64,000 nt of DNA from Jacaranda mimosifolia (GCA_018894105.1 CM032125.1:36565032-36629031), one strand, 5' to 3'. Shown: positions 25,801-38,400, counted from the stretch's first letter. Notes: a model not told the origin generated them from the sequence alone. Program-made: numbers and translations.

Positions 25801-25995
25801 TATTCTCTATTAAAGCAATTTAAAATTTTTGAAATAATTTATAAACTGCTTCTTATCTCCTGCCTATTTGAAACGTCTTTTTATAAAGGCATTATACGGC
25901 CGATACAGTTAGTAATACATCGACACAATTGGAAATTATTGTGAGCTGTTATATATGATTATCGTTATGGTAGATCTATGATTTATTATCAAAAC

Positions 25996-26026
<31 letters not shown>

Positions 26027-27966
26027 CTCACGCGCAATTTCTTTTTCTCTTTTAATTTGTTTTGTTATCTTTTAGGTAAACTCATTTTTTCAATCTAATC
26101 AAAATCATTACCATGTTAGTTTTTTCTCATCCCCCGCTCAAACATGCATACATACATTAATACACAGGAAGTTAAATCTCTATCACCCCTCTCGTGGTAG
26201 ACAATTTTATGGGCCATGAATGTGACATTAATAATGGATGACCAAGATTGGCGATGTATACATTTATATATATAAATATATATTGATGATATTCAAAACT
26301 ATTTATTAAATATAACGATTAACCCATATTGAAATATTCTTCTAGAAATATATATTAGCATATATTTTATTCCGAAAGAGTATCAAAGAGTAAGAAAGAA
26401 ATGACAATTTATAAATTATTTTATTTTTCAATCAATGGCCTACATAGGTGAAGCATTAATGTTTTGGAGATGCAACATCGATAAAAAAAAAAATTAATTT
26501 ATCAAATTATTTTATTTATTTGTTTGTTATTATTCACTTAGTAATGAGGTTTTGTCTTGTCATAATATTTTTGTCTTCACTTCTTTTTCTTTAATGGGCT
26601 CGTTTTGTGAAGTGCTTATGTGAGTTTGAGATATGACAGAATTGAAATCTCTCCTTTTCTTAATTTTCCCCCCCTTTAAATTCCTTTCTTTTTTCCTTTC
26701 TTCTTTATTATTTTTTTATTATTATTTTCTTTCTTTCAATGTTGGTTTTGAACATAAATGTATACACATCATGCGCGGGGGGAATATAACTCAAATTATC
26801 GAATAAAATTCAAGAATAAAATAAAAATGTTATTAAATTTAATTATACAGCTTTCGTTCTAATATATATATATTTTTTATTTTAAGATTAAATTACGATA
26901 AAAAAAACATTAATTATAATACACAAAACAAGTAAAACCTTCTTCTTTTCTCAACCTCACATTCCAAATGAGCTATAAAGGGGACCAAGAACAAGGTAAT
27001 GAAATGTTGGGACCTTGAGAACAATGAGCAAGAAAAAACAAGGGGATCATTGTCTAGTTATGCCATTTTGTGATCGTTCCATTATTGCTAGTGGACAATA
27101 TAGGGCTCCACAATACTTTTTATGGAAAGGACCTTTGAAAATGATTTTGGCATTTATAGGTAAGTTGCTTATGGAGTTCACTTAACATAGGAATAGAGAT
27201 AGAATTTTCACTTAATAATGGACAAAAGTCTTCCTATAGGTTAAACAAGAAATGGAACGCAAAAATCTTGGTGCTAATGGTAAAATTAAGATTTCTTTAA
27301 ATAAATAAATAAATCAAATTAAACACAACATAAAATATCGAGAATTCAATTGCTTAGAAAATGAATTAATCCAATCGTTTCAATGAGAAGTAGCTGAGTA
27401 AATTAACGTTAAAGCGATATTTAAACTAGTTGAGTTATAACTTGTGAACTAATCTCACCTCTTTGGTATAGAAATTTCAATGTACAACTTATCACTTTTA
27501 TGGAATTATGACACGAAATTAACATATTAGTGATAATTATAATTCAAATCGAACACCAAATAACAATATAGGAGATGTACTGAGATACATACAAGAAAAT
27601 TGCTATATCGATCACCCTCTCTCACCAGCTTTTCTTTCATCGATAACAAATTGAGTAAATTCTTCCCCAAATTAGTCAAAACTTGACAAGATGATTAGCA
27701 ATAGTCCCTTGAATAGCAGAAGCCTTCATGGGCTTCAAAATCGAAAAAGGAATAGGACTGAACTTTGACGGAAATTTAGGTTTGGGCCCATGGATGGCCC
27801 AAACAGTAGCTGTTAGCTTAAGCCTATTGGGCCAATTCTTTGCCCTAGGGCCCAAATTATTGTAACCGGGTTTTCAGCCTTTTTCTTCTGCTCTTCCTCT
27901 TTTTTTAATTCTTTTCTTTTTTGTTTCTGATAAAATCCAAAATAAGAATTCATCAAGCAAAATAAA
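22822..27966. other. Gene-free stretch
   Basis: AT-rich with several TA microsatellites (about 25254-25276 and 25998-26022). Short open frames lack any recognisable domain. No RNA gene was seen. Confidence 0.5.
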
Positions 27967-29508
27967 GGGCTTGTTCTCTTATGTTTTGGTCATTTTATAA
28001 ATTTTTTTTTGGGGGAATGAATTTTTGGGAGAAAATTTGGAGAATGTGCCTAGTATTTTTTTTTTTTTTTTGGGGAAATATGAAAAATGATTTGAAAATG
28101 AGTTGTTTGTTTCTTTATGTTTTGGGAGGAGACAAACTTTACTGTTGATGTTAAATCAGTTGCTTTTTTGTTGGGTTTGTAAGGTAAAAGTGATTTTTTT
28201 TTATAATATATTATATATGTATGTATATTATAGTTGGATGATGTGTGTGTATATATATGTAATGATTGATATATTGTTGTAATAAAATGATATGTAATTA
28301 ATTCAATTGATGCTTTGTTTTAAAATTTAAAATTTAATGAATTTATTAATAAATATTAATTATTTATGAATTTATAATTATATCTTAATTTAAAAAAAAT
28401 TGGCTAATATCATAATTGTTGATATCAGCTTATATAAATTTTTTTAATTATTGTACATTAATTATAAACTAATCATTGTTTACTCTTAAAATATAATTAT
28501 TTAACTATTTATTATTTACAATTTATGTATAAATAAAACTTAGTTATTTATTTAAATAAAATAAAATATATATTAGACTTAATAACAATTAATCAAATTA
28601 AAAAAATAAATAATTTTATATTTTATGAAACTAAATCATCTTAAATTATTTATTAAACAAATAAGTGTAATATTCAATTATACATGAAATATGAAACATA
28701 TTTAATATATACATAATAAGTTATTTAAATAATTAAATAAATTAATTTAATAAGTTATTTATTTCCTTTAACTCATTATTTAATTAATATATTATTTAAT
28801 AAATAAATTACTTAGTGACTGTCACTGAGATTTTTACTTAATTTTTATTAATTTTCTTGATAATTATTTTAATTGTATTGATATTAATTTATTAAACTTA
28901 ATAGATTATTAAATAAATATCACACTTTATTTAATTTTTTATAATAATTTTAAATAAATGTGAATATTAATATTTAATGAAGATTAATTTTTTGAAAAGA
29001 TTAATTTATTTATTATATCAAATTAAAATATTTTAAATTATTTATTAAATGAATAAATATAATATTTAATTAATGCATTAAATATTAAATATAACTAATA
29101 CATTATTTAATTAATAAATAATTTAATTAATTTAATATGTTATTTAGTAAATAAATTATTTATTAAATTTAATTAATTTTCTCGATGATTATTTTAATTA
29201 AATTTGTAAATAAGTTTTATAATTTTTTAAGTAGTAAAATTTCAACATTTTCATATATGTAAATATATGTACATATATATGGGTAAAATGAGATAATGAT
29301 AAATGAATGAGTGATGTGAAAGATGGAGTGAGAAAATAAAGGAGTAGGTGTACTTTTTAGAGTGTAGGGTTTTTTTGGATGAATTGTGAGAGATTTTTTG
29401 GATAAAAAATTGTAGTTTTTTGGGAGAAAGATTGGAGAATGTGCATGCATTTTGAAATTTTTGTAGGGAGTTGGAAAAAATTTCCCCAAAACATAGGAGA
29501 ACAAACCC
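27967..29508. mobile_element. 1.54-kb AT-rich terminal-inverted-repeat element
   Basis: The left end GGGCTTGTTCTCTTATGTTT is mirrored by the right end (minus strand GGGTTTGTTCTCCTATGTTT). Just inside, a GGGAGAAAnnTTGGAGAATG motif occurs near both ends in the same orientation. The core (about 28280-29200) is almost entirely A and T and does not code. A target duplication is not clear. Confidence 0.6.
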
Positions 29509-30420
29509 AAAATTTTAGACCTATTTATTATGTCGAGCGTGCTAAACTGATGTAATTCTAATCTAACAAGTATAATTGCAATTCAAACTCAGGACATAGA
29601 TTCACGTATGATGTTCAAGTCTTAATTTGACTAGACTTAATTTAAAATACTTTATGATGTAAATTTATAAAATATTTTGAAGTTTATGAATGTATATCAT
29701 AATTAAAAAAACAAAATCTTAAAATACTTAAATAAAAATAAGATTACTTATATCAATTATATAATTCAAAATATTATAAAAATAATAAACATCTACTAAG
29801 ATCACATAATAAATCAAAAAGTCCATATCTTTTAAAATTTTCTTGACTTTATTTTAGAAGCTTATAAAATATCTCTAAAATTTACTATATAATATCTTTT
29901 GAGATTCTTATAAACTCACAAAAACCACCTAAAACTCAAACTCAAATTTATTAAAACATATAACCAAAACTCGAATTTATTCACAAATATTACCGAAGCC
30001 ATCTACACTACAAACTAATATGAGACCGAGTTCAGACTCGCATTTGCAACATAATTCTGATTCTAGAATTAACATAATGATATCATAAAAGTTGTATTAT
30101 AGTTTAAAATTATTAATATAATTATTATGTAAAAAGCTATTATGATAAATATAAACACATCATGTATCAAAGATAATCTCCAGTTACTGCAAGCTCAAAA
30201 AATCATTTTACTACCAATAATAAAACACCGTTCTGTAAAGTACCAGAAACATGCATAAGCCGCTTCAAGAACAAAAGGGGAGGGAAAAGAAAAATAAAAT
30301 AGAGTATATACAGAACTTTAAGAGGAAATCTCTATTCCAGGCAATGAGTTCCTTCCAAATGAAAACCAGCAAAAACCAAGCAAGAAGCAACTTAAGAAAA
30401 TAAATGATTTGAAGGCCAAA
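29509..30420. other. Intergenic, 3' flank of BOBBER1-like gene
   Basis: AT-rich sequence with no gene visible. The part nearest 30420 should include the 3' untranslated region of the minus-strand gene. Confidence 0.4.
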
Positions 30421-30510
30421 TCCCTAGCTGATCTTCGCCTTCGAAAGATCCATTTCTGGGCCAACTCCCTAGTTGATCTTCGCCTTTGAAAAGTCCATTT
30501 CCGGATGCTG
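30421..30510. repeat. 45-bp tandem duplication at the BOBBER1-like stop codon
   Basis: Two copies with a 45-bp period: the segment encoding [11 protein letters not shown] plus stop (30469 onward) is repeated immediately downstream (30424 onward) in the 3' UTR. The second copy would read PEMDLSKAKIS plus stop. Confidence 0.8.
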
Positions 30511-33244
30511 CAAGTTAATACAAGTTTTCATCAGTAAAAATGCTGAAATAATAGACCTGGTGGAGAATGATCATTCAGTGTTCACCTCAGCCATGAACTT
30601 CTTCAATATATCCTGTTTCTGCATCTCTTCACTTGTTGGAAGACCCATTTGTTTCTGCCGTTGGTCAAACTGAACAAGGAATTTCGAGGCAGCAGGTTAA
30701 GTTGAATGTCATACAACAGCAGAGAAGGTAAACTAAAGATGGAAGGATAAACCAAAAAAGAAATAGATGGCAACTATCAATGCTCTACCCAAGAGCATGC
30801 AAAGGACACAAGAAGGAAAATTTCAGGCAATAAACAAAACAAAGGATAGAGGCCCTCGGGAGGGTCAGACGGTGCTCCAGAGGGACCATCTCAAAGCATC
30901 AACATCAAGTAATCATTCTCCAAAAACTAATCATGTAATCAGACTGCGGATCTGAATCCTCAAGAGGCATTCAGCACTTATGAAATTAGCAATCTAACTT
31001 GAATTGGTCCCAAGTTCAGCTGACCCTTCCACATCCCATGTCCCATTCACCCAGAAAGTTTGGAATGGCTAAGAAGTTCAGGTTATGTCTAGACCTTTGA
31101 TTATAATGTGAGAGCATCAAAGAAACTACTTTACAAGAGGTATGTCATCAATTTATACATCTATTTCAATTTTCTTACATTCTCAACTCCATCTAGATCA
31201 GATTGATACTTTGTCAAAATGGAAACCTTCAAATGAAATGTAAGTTTTCGATGCTTTTCCTTCGTCACCAAAATCTTACCATCATTTTTTCCACAGTTGA
31301 GCGTGTTTCAGGGTCCAGATCAGACAATTTGCTGTTTTCAGGTTCTACTTTCTGAGTGTCGACCTCTGGCTCACCCTTCACCAGGTACTTCCACCATTCC
31401 ATCTGGTTTTGTTTCGTTAGGAGAATTGAGATAGATTTTTGGTCCTCTGCAAAAAATTGATTTCAGTTGGGCAATAATTTAATGGCTTACAGTTGAAAAT
31501 GCTTCAATATTCAACACATAAGACAGATATAGTGTTTATCCACAGGAAACATCTCAGTTTTACAATTCAGCATGCCTACCCAAACTCCAGAAACAGTCGT
31601 CAACTTTGACAGGCTGAAAGAGGTCCCCCTGTAGATACAAATAATGCAACTAATTATTTGAACAAGGACAACAAGAACATCATCAGTTGGATAGTCAGAA
31701 AAATACATGGACAGGAACTATGTCATCAAATTAAAGTGGAACTATAAAAGCAAGACTGATTAATTATGAAAAACAGCACAGCAAGGCACACTTACATCAA
31801 TAACTGGAGGCTGACCTTTAAGCCCAACCTTAATATGGTTCTTTTTAATATCACATACAATGAACCTTGATTTTGTTCCAGGAGGGACAGGAACAGAAAT
31901 GTTAACCTCTTGTAAAGATTGACCCCAAGAATAGTTATCCATATCGAGGCCATTGCCCTTGTTAGGAGCTGTTCAGAGACAAACAAGCAGTTAGCAAGCA
32001 ACAGAAAAGAGTCCTTCAATAAAAGCTCTGAAGAGTGGGACATTGGCAATATCAAGAAATTTCTAAGACAGAGATCTAAAAAGAGAAACATATTTTCAAA
32101 AACTTAAAAAAAGAGAAATTATATTAACAGATCAAACTGATCCCATATTCAAACAACAAACCTATACCTATATCTATACCTCCTATTCCAGTTCCCATTT
32201 GATAAGAAAATTCAGAAAATCTGGAATGACTCATAACCCAACACCTCCCACCCCTACAGTTAAACTAGCAGAATACTATAATATTACATGATTTTATAAG
32301 TAAGAAGATCTTTGGCAACATAGCTTACATCATGGGAGGCAAGCAAAAAAACTGACGGCTTGGGCCAAGATACTCATTAAGACCTATTGTCATATTGACA
32401 TTAACACATAAACGTCTTTCAATCTCATTAATTCAAATCATTACCAAAGGGAAACTCATAATATTACAAAACACAAACAACAAAGTATAACCACATAGGC
32501 CAGAACAAGAATCCAGAAACGCCATATCTCTAGAACATTCAAGTTTTATACAAAGAACATTAATATTGGCACCTCCATTAGGCACATGGCAGACTCCATA
32601 ACACATCTAAAGAAAGCAATCCATAATGAATGTAGTAACATAAGAATGCGTTAATTATGTACAAACAAGAAATTCAAGAGAAAATAAAAAATTGTGCAAA
32701 GTAAATTTTCAGAAAAATTAAAAGACAAAAATGTAAAAATAAAAGTACCTCGAGCCCCCTTCTTCTCCTCTTCCGTTTTACTCTCACTTCCCTTCTCCTC
32801 CATAACCACTTCCTTCTCAACCTCTTTCTTTTTCTCTGGTGGCGGCGCCTCCCTCTCCTTAATCTTCTTCTCTACCTTATTGCTACTCTCGACTTTCACT
32901 TCTTTCCTCTTCTTCTCCTCCGCTTCCACCTTATCCTTCACCATTCTCACTTCTTTCCTCTTCTTCTCCTCCGCTTCCACCTTATCCTTCACCATTCTCA
33001 CTTCTTTCCTCTTCTTCTCCTCCGCTTCCACCTTATCCTTCACCATTCTCACGACGGCACTCACATCCGTCACCAGCGAATCGCTCTTAAACAGATCGCT
33101 CTCCTTCGCAACAAACTCAAAGACATTTTCCAAAAACCCCAATGGATTCGACGGATCTAAAACCGCATTAAACGGCTTCCTCCCTGACGCCGATGGCGAC
33201 GGCTTCTTCTGGTCCTCTTCCTCGTAATCGGAGAGAATCGCCAT
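30469..33244 (-). CDS. BOBBER1-like NudC-domain co-chaperone, 6 exons, 335 aa
   Basis: Exons (minus): 32749-33244, 31796-31968, 31580-31628, 31280-31446, 30586-30669, 30469-30507. Phases are consistent and the total is 1008 nt. The start is [17 protein letters not shown]. The N-terminal third (to about residue 165) is charged, Lys/Glu-rich and probably coiled. The CS/NudC fold begins near residue 174 ([18 protein letters not shown]) and includes [49 protein letters not shown] and [13 protein letters not shown]. The C-terminal tail is [18 protein letters not shown] and [11 protein letters not shown]. Arabidopsis BOBBER1 (304 aa) is an Hsp90-related, cytosolic non-canonical small heat-shock protein needed for embryo and meristem patterning and thermotolerance. 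The extra length here comes from a 17-residue segment present three times. The gene appears intact. Confidence 0.95.
32898..33050 (-). repeat. In-frame 51-bp triplet coding repeat in BOBBER1-like exon 1
   Basis: Three identical 51-bp copies encode [17 protein letters not shown] three times in a row. Having no differences between copies, it looks recent. Because 51 is divisible by three, the reading frame is kept. It lengthens the charged N-terminal region ahead of the NudC fold. Confidence 0.9.
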
Positions 33245-33310
33245 CAGGAACTAGTTCGAGATTGAAGAAAAGGAGTGGAGTTTTAGGGTTTTGATCAATT
33301 TCGAGCGAGG

Positions 33311-33367
33311 GGTTTATAAAATCTTTGGAGAGAAGCCAAGGCCAAGACTGTCATAGACATATATAGG
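33311..33367 (-). promoter_or_regulatory. Candidate TATA boxes of the BOBBER1-like gene
   Basis: Two candidates on the minus strand: CCTATATATGTC (33357-33367 area) and GATTTTATAAACC (33311-33323). They would give leaders of about 90 or 40 nt respectively. The sequence does not decide between them. Confidence 0.45.
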
Positions 33368-33419
33368 AAGAAACATAGGCCGAGACGAATTGCCTATAAG
33401 GTTCCAAGGCTGGGGAGAA

Positions 33420-33427
33420 TTCTAGAA
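33420..33427 (-). promoter_or_regulatory. Possible heat-shock element core
   Basis: TTCTAGAA, a perfect two-unit nTTCnnGAAn core, with a degenerate third unit next to it (TTCTAGAATTCTC on the minus strand). It lies about 180 bp upstream of the start codon. It would fit heat induction known for BOBBER1 in Arabidopsis, but an 8-bp match can occur by chance. Confidence 0.3.
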
Positions 33428-33468
33428 GGACCTTAATTCTAGTTGCAACTTGCAAGTAAAGAGTAATG

Positions 33469-33708
33469 TTCTTTTTCTTTCATACTTTTTTTTTTCAAAT
33501 ATATTATTATTATTATTATTATTATTACTACTACTACTACAAATGCATGCACTTGAAGAACCCGATCGAGTTTGAACTCCTGACATCAAGAACTCGATCG
33601 AATTTGAACTCCTAACCTCACATTAAGAGCCCGTTTGAATTCAAACTCTTAATTTCTCATAGTACTTGAGAGATTCATGCCACAAGACTACCTGCCACAG
33701 GCCATTCG
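33469..33708 (-). mobile_element. SINE with amplified internal segment
   Basis: Flanked by perfect 17-bp target duplications GCAAGTAAAGAGTAATG (33452-33468 and 33709-33725). On the minus strand it starts with an A-box-like TAGTCTTGTGG. It then has three B-box-like stretches (AGAGTTTGAATTC, GGAGTTCAAATTC, GGAGTTCAAACTC) and ends in an (AAT)n/A-rich tail, seen on the plus strand as T-run plus (TTA)n. The unusual feature is repetition of the B-box segment. Confidence 0.8.
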
Positions 33709-33725
33709 GCAAGTAAAGAGTAATG

Positions 33726-34149
33726 GTTGAAGGATAATTTTTATTTTCAAAAAATTAAATTAAATATTTCCTTCTTAAAAAATGTTATTCTTACTTTTAT
33801 TTACAAAAGATTCTCCCAAAACCTTTAAAAAATAAAAAATAAATAATACTTAATATTGCATAAAGTGAAAATATCTAATGCTAATTTGATAAATCACTGT
33901 ATAATAAAACTATATTGATCAATTAGAATCAATTTCTAGAAAGCAAATAAAAATCAATGAACTCTAAAGTTTTAATACGTGACATTAATTTAATATCAGC
34001 TGTTAAATTATTGTAGCCGATGGTAGAAGCACAAGTGAATTCTTAAAATTGTTGATAATTCAAGTTAATGATAAAAATGAGCAAAATGTGTAAAGTATTT
34101 TTAGACACATGCTTAAATTTCATAAATTTATTTGAGATGTGGAAGATTC

Positions 34150-34180
<31 letters not shown>

Positions 34181-34849
34181 GAAAGAAACTATTTTTCAAT
34201 GTATTTCAATAAATATTTGAGCATATTAGTGGGTTTATTTCATTTTAATGTCCGACCAACAAAATAAAATAAAAAGATTATTGTAATGTCCAATAATATG
34301 CAACTACCTATTTTGTAGCTTTTTTATTACTGGAATTATGTGGTATGATTCAACCAGTATCTCTATCAAATCATTTGGTCTAATTTAATTTTTTCTTAAA
34401 TTAAACTTATTAATCGAATTTAAATTCGATTTAAATTGTTAATAATCAAGTTTAAGATTAGATTATAATAACTTACTTTGTTTCAAATAATGTGGTCAAT
34501 ATGAACACGTTCAGTGGCATATAGGCCAATGACATTAGTCTTTTATATTATATGGGAGGTTTTGAGTTCGAACATGAACTAGCTCCTTTGCATACTTTAT
34601 GTATAGAAAATGGTTCCGTTATGTTTGACTAAAAGCCTAAAATTACGCTATAAAATTTGATGCTCAAATTAAAGCGTGCACTAACGGAACAGCTAAAAGA
34701 TACATCAATTGGGCCCAAGTTATGTTGGGCCACAGTTAGACAAAAGGACAATTGAGATCGATTGGACCGGACCAGTTGGAGTGGAAGGCCCACTTAGCAA
34801 GAGAGTGGGCTGTGGAATTCCTTGGTGTTCCCCAATTGATAATTTCTTG
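33726..34849. other. Gene-free stretch upstream of hAT-like element
   Basis: No gene. A TTA microsatellite lies at about 34150-34183. A weak tRNA-like stretch (GAGTTCGAACATG near 34564) might be an old SINE, but boundaries are not visible. Confidence 0.4.
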
Positions 34850-35531
34850 TAGGACTGTCAACGGGTTGGGTATGAATGAAATTTGTCATATTCGAATCCA
34901 AATTTTATTAACAAAATTTATATTTAAATCCGATCCTAAAATCCTTAGAATCTTTGTTAGTCAATACTATATCGAATCCCATGGATATCCGAAACCCGAT
35001 TAATAAATTCGACCCGATTATTCTTTTTTCTTTTTAAATTTTATAAAAAAATTATATTTATAAATTAAATATATGTTATATTTGAATTTTTAACAACTTT
35101 TTATTATATATTAGTCCAAAAGTTAAATATTTGAATACTAATATCTTTTTTTACATTATATTAATATATAAATGAACTATTATATGCTATTATATTTGAC
35201 ATTTATCAATATCCTTCTTATTTTTAGGTTAAAAATTCAATATGAATAGTATAATATAGACATTCATATAGATATTAGGTCAATATAATACATAAATTTT
35301 ATTTTAAAATCTTTATTAATATTATATATAAGAGTATTAATTTAATAAAAAATATTAAGGTTCGAATTTGAACTTTTAATGGATCGAACTGCTTAATTTC
35401 ATATTCGATCCACTTATTTCGAATTTTGAATATTTATAATCTGTCTGATTCATCGAATATTTTAATTAGATAAAATTCTAAAATTCAAATTGAATTCGGA
35501 TTAAAATCAATCCGATCCATTGACAGTTCTA
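34850..35531. mobile_element. Non-autonomous hAT-like element
   Basis: Left end TAGGACTGTCAACGGGTTGG. The right end on the minus strand is TAGAACTGTCAATGGATCGG, a clear inverted match. Flanks are ATTTCTTG (34842-34849) and ATTTTTTG (35532-35539), an 8-bp duplication with one change. The interior is AT-rich and non-coding. Confidence 0.85.
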
Positions 35532-35539
35532 ATTTTTTG

Positions 35540-38400
35540 AATATTAATTATGGATCAATAGGACATGGCACATCAATTTGGGCCTATTCATTTTCATGAC
35601 TACACAAATGATAGGTGTATATAGTGTTATTTAATTAATTATTTAAGTGGGTATAATTTAGTTATGATAAGAATATTTGGATGGACTTTAATGTAATATA
35701 TTCCACGAGTAAATAAGAATAGTATGGTTAACTACTCAAAATTGATCGAGAAATTAATGTAAAAGAAAAGAAAATAAAAATAAAGCGATAAATAGTTGAA
35801 AGGTGTAGAGTGATCATGAAATTTAAAGAAAACTGTAGATCACTTAATATGATCAAGTGTGACATTTGGGCATAGGCCTGTATAGGTCAAAGATGGCATA
35901 CATCTTTTTATGAATTTAAAAAAAAAAATCTATATTCTTTCCGTTTGAATATTATAAGCTGTATAGTTTATGGGAAAATGCTGTTTGTTAAGTTTCTATT
36001 CATATTAATTTTAATATCATATTTAGGATATAATAAATAATTTTTTTTTGTTTAAAAAATAATAATTTTCTTGTTGATTGATGAAAATTTAGAACTGTAG
36101 GAATACAAGTGGAGAAATTACAAAAAGTGACAAATTGACATAAATTGATGAAATGCTACTAGGATGACACCTTTTAATCTAATTGAGGATGGAGAGAAGA
36201 GTTTTTATTTATTTATTTGAGTCTTATTTTAATTAGAACTTATTACAATAAGCAAAGGAATTATTATTTTTTAAATACAAAAATTATTTGTTAAATTCTA
36301 TATATGATGTTAAAATTAATACGAATAGGGACTTAACATTGTTGTCTAATCAATACTCAATAGTGTGAAAAGTTATATGTATCTATTTGATAAGACAAGT
36401 GCTATATAAAAGATTATGGCTTTGTTTGGTTGTGTTCCCAAAATGTAACCAACCATAAAGTTTACTTTTCTTTCAAAACAATTACTATTAATTCCAAAAT
36501 ATCCTTTCAAATCAATTAATTTATTACCAAAGACCCCATATACATATACATATATATATATACATATCATAATATTTTATCATTATTTTTATAATTAAAA
36601 AATTATATCCAATCATCACATATACATATTATGTATTTTATTATTATTTTTACAATAAAAAATATTATTCAATTCCATTTTCACTCCAAAAATTCAACAA
36701 AAAATTATTGATTTGACTGCTATAATAGAATTTGTATCATCCCAAAACATAAACAAACATATCAAAATTTTCAAAATAATTTTCTTACTATTCCCAAAAC
36801 ACAAACAAATATATATCATATTTTCCAACACAAATTTCACATTCCCCAATCCAACTCCCAAAACTCATTCTCCCAAAATATATAATCCAAAACACATAAT
36901 CATATCTAAACATTATCTATGATTTTATAAAATATCAGACATATCCATCTAATTAATACTTTCATAACAATTATTTCAATTCAAGCACAACTTTCCAACA
37001 ACTTATCAAATTTATAATTTCATTTACTTGTAGCACATCATTCATTCTTATTCCCATATTTCTAGGACGAGGGGTTGTTGAGGAAAGGGTAGTTTAAAAT
37101 TCCAAGCATTCATCAATTCAAATCTTTACAAAATCAATAGATACATATTTACTATATTTTATTTATTCGAAGATGAAATAAATGCTACAAAGCTCAAAGA
37201 GAAGGGATTTTGACCTCAGACGACCAATTGACCCCTATGATGCCATCAGACAAGAGGTTGTTCGTATCCAAGGTGAGCTGAAGGCGAACTGTGTACGTAG
37301 GGCCCTCACGTATATATATTATATGTGAGACTATGGGATTAATATGTATGAGGATTCGATTACAGTCCATGTGTAAAGGCAATCTAATTTTCAACTTCCT
37401 AACCCGGTTGGAAGCCATTCGGTCCCAGGGTTCCCTTCTTCTATGGCTTCGATAGACTCTTCCTCTTCCTAGTTCGTGCTAAGCTAAGGCTTAGCCTGGT
37501 TATAACATTTGAAATAGCAGTTGTTCTACTAAACTATTAGAAAAAACAATATTTGAAAAAAAAAGGGGGGGTGGGGGGGGGGAAGAGCAAGATGGAAAGG
37601 GAGCAACAACCAAATACATAGAAAAGAGGAAAAATGGGAGTAAGAGTTTAGTAGATGCAGTATAATAATTGAATAATCAGTATTTAACATAATTGTATTT
37701 ATAGTACCCTTACTGAACATTGTTGTTGGAGTTTGAATCCCTCCTTGCCTATAATCGGCCTGATTTATTCCAAATTTTGCTATAAAATTTTCTACTAAAT
37801 TACGAAAGTCAGGATCTTGTAAAACACGGATTTCTATACGAAGAGTGCATAACTTCATAGATAAGCTCATATAAACCCATCAATTTGAATCCAATTCGAC
37901 ATTTTCCTTGGAAGATATCTGAAGGGAATTGGAAGTTGACGGCCAGTCACATCATCTAATTCATTTCATTCTCCAAGATTTGACGATCCCTCAAAATGGG
38001 ATTTGGGTCGGGTCATGAAATCCATATAAATCAAATACCATATCACCATCCATTTGTATTTGCTTCTTCTATTCAACTCTATGCTCATTTTATGTGATTA
38101 TTGACTTTGTCTTCGTCTACTCATTACAATATTGTACACAAGCTTCGAAATGCCTGTCAATGGGTACTAATTTATTGCAAGATGCATTTCTCTAGGCAAA
38201 AAATGACTGTATATTTGTTTTCAAAGATCTTAAATCCGTTGACTTTTTAAAGTCTTGAAGTCAGAAGTCAATGCATTCATCTTCTCAATTTGTTTATTGT
38301 CATTTTGCTAAAGTCCAACTCCTTTATTTATTTATTTATTATTATTATTAGTTTTCCTTTTTTAATCCTCCTCAGGAAGCTCGCTGGAAAAAGCTGCCTC
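35540..38400. other. Gene-free stretch with an unexplained less AT-rich patch
   Basis: Mostly AT-rich. Positions 37190-37480 are visibly richer in G and C and carry a modest open frame on both strands without a recognisable domain. A near-uninterrupted G run (G7-T-G10) lies at 37565-37582. Nothing could be assigned. Confidence 0.4.

Noticed and set aside
32694..33227. A 177-codon open frame on the plus strand rich in Ser/Phe/Leu
   Set aside because: It is the antisense of exon 1 of the BOBBER1-like gene; its low-complexity protein reflects the Lys/Glu-rich codons on the other strand.
34510..34640. A possible fourth SINE with GAGTTCGAAC
   Set aside because: The A-box fit is poor (TAGGCCAATGA) and no target duplication was found, so it stays unassigned.
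36416..36915. A possible MITE starting GGCTTTGTTTGGTTGTG
   Set aside because: The CCCAAAACA motifs resemble the 28.0-29.5 kb element, but I could not match the two ends or find a duplication.
37529..37870. A 113-codon minus-strand frame that first looked organelle-like
   Set aside because: I could not match it to any plastid or mitochondrial gene from its motifs, and the second half is low-complexity sequence from the G run.
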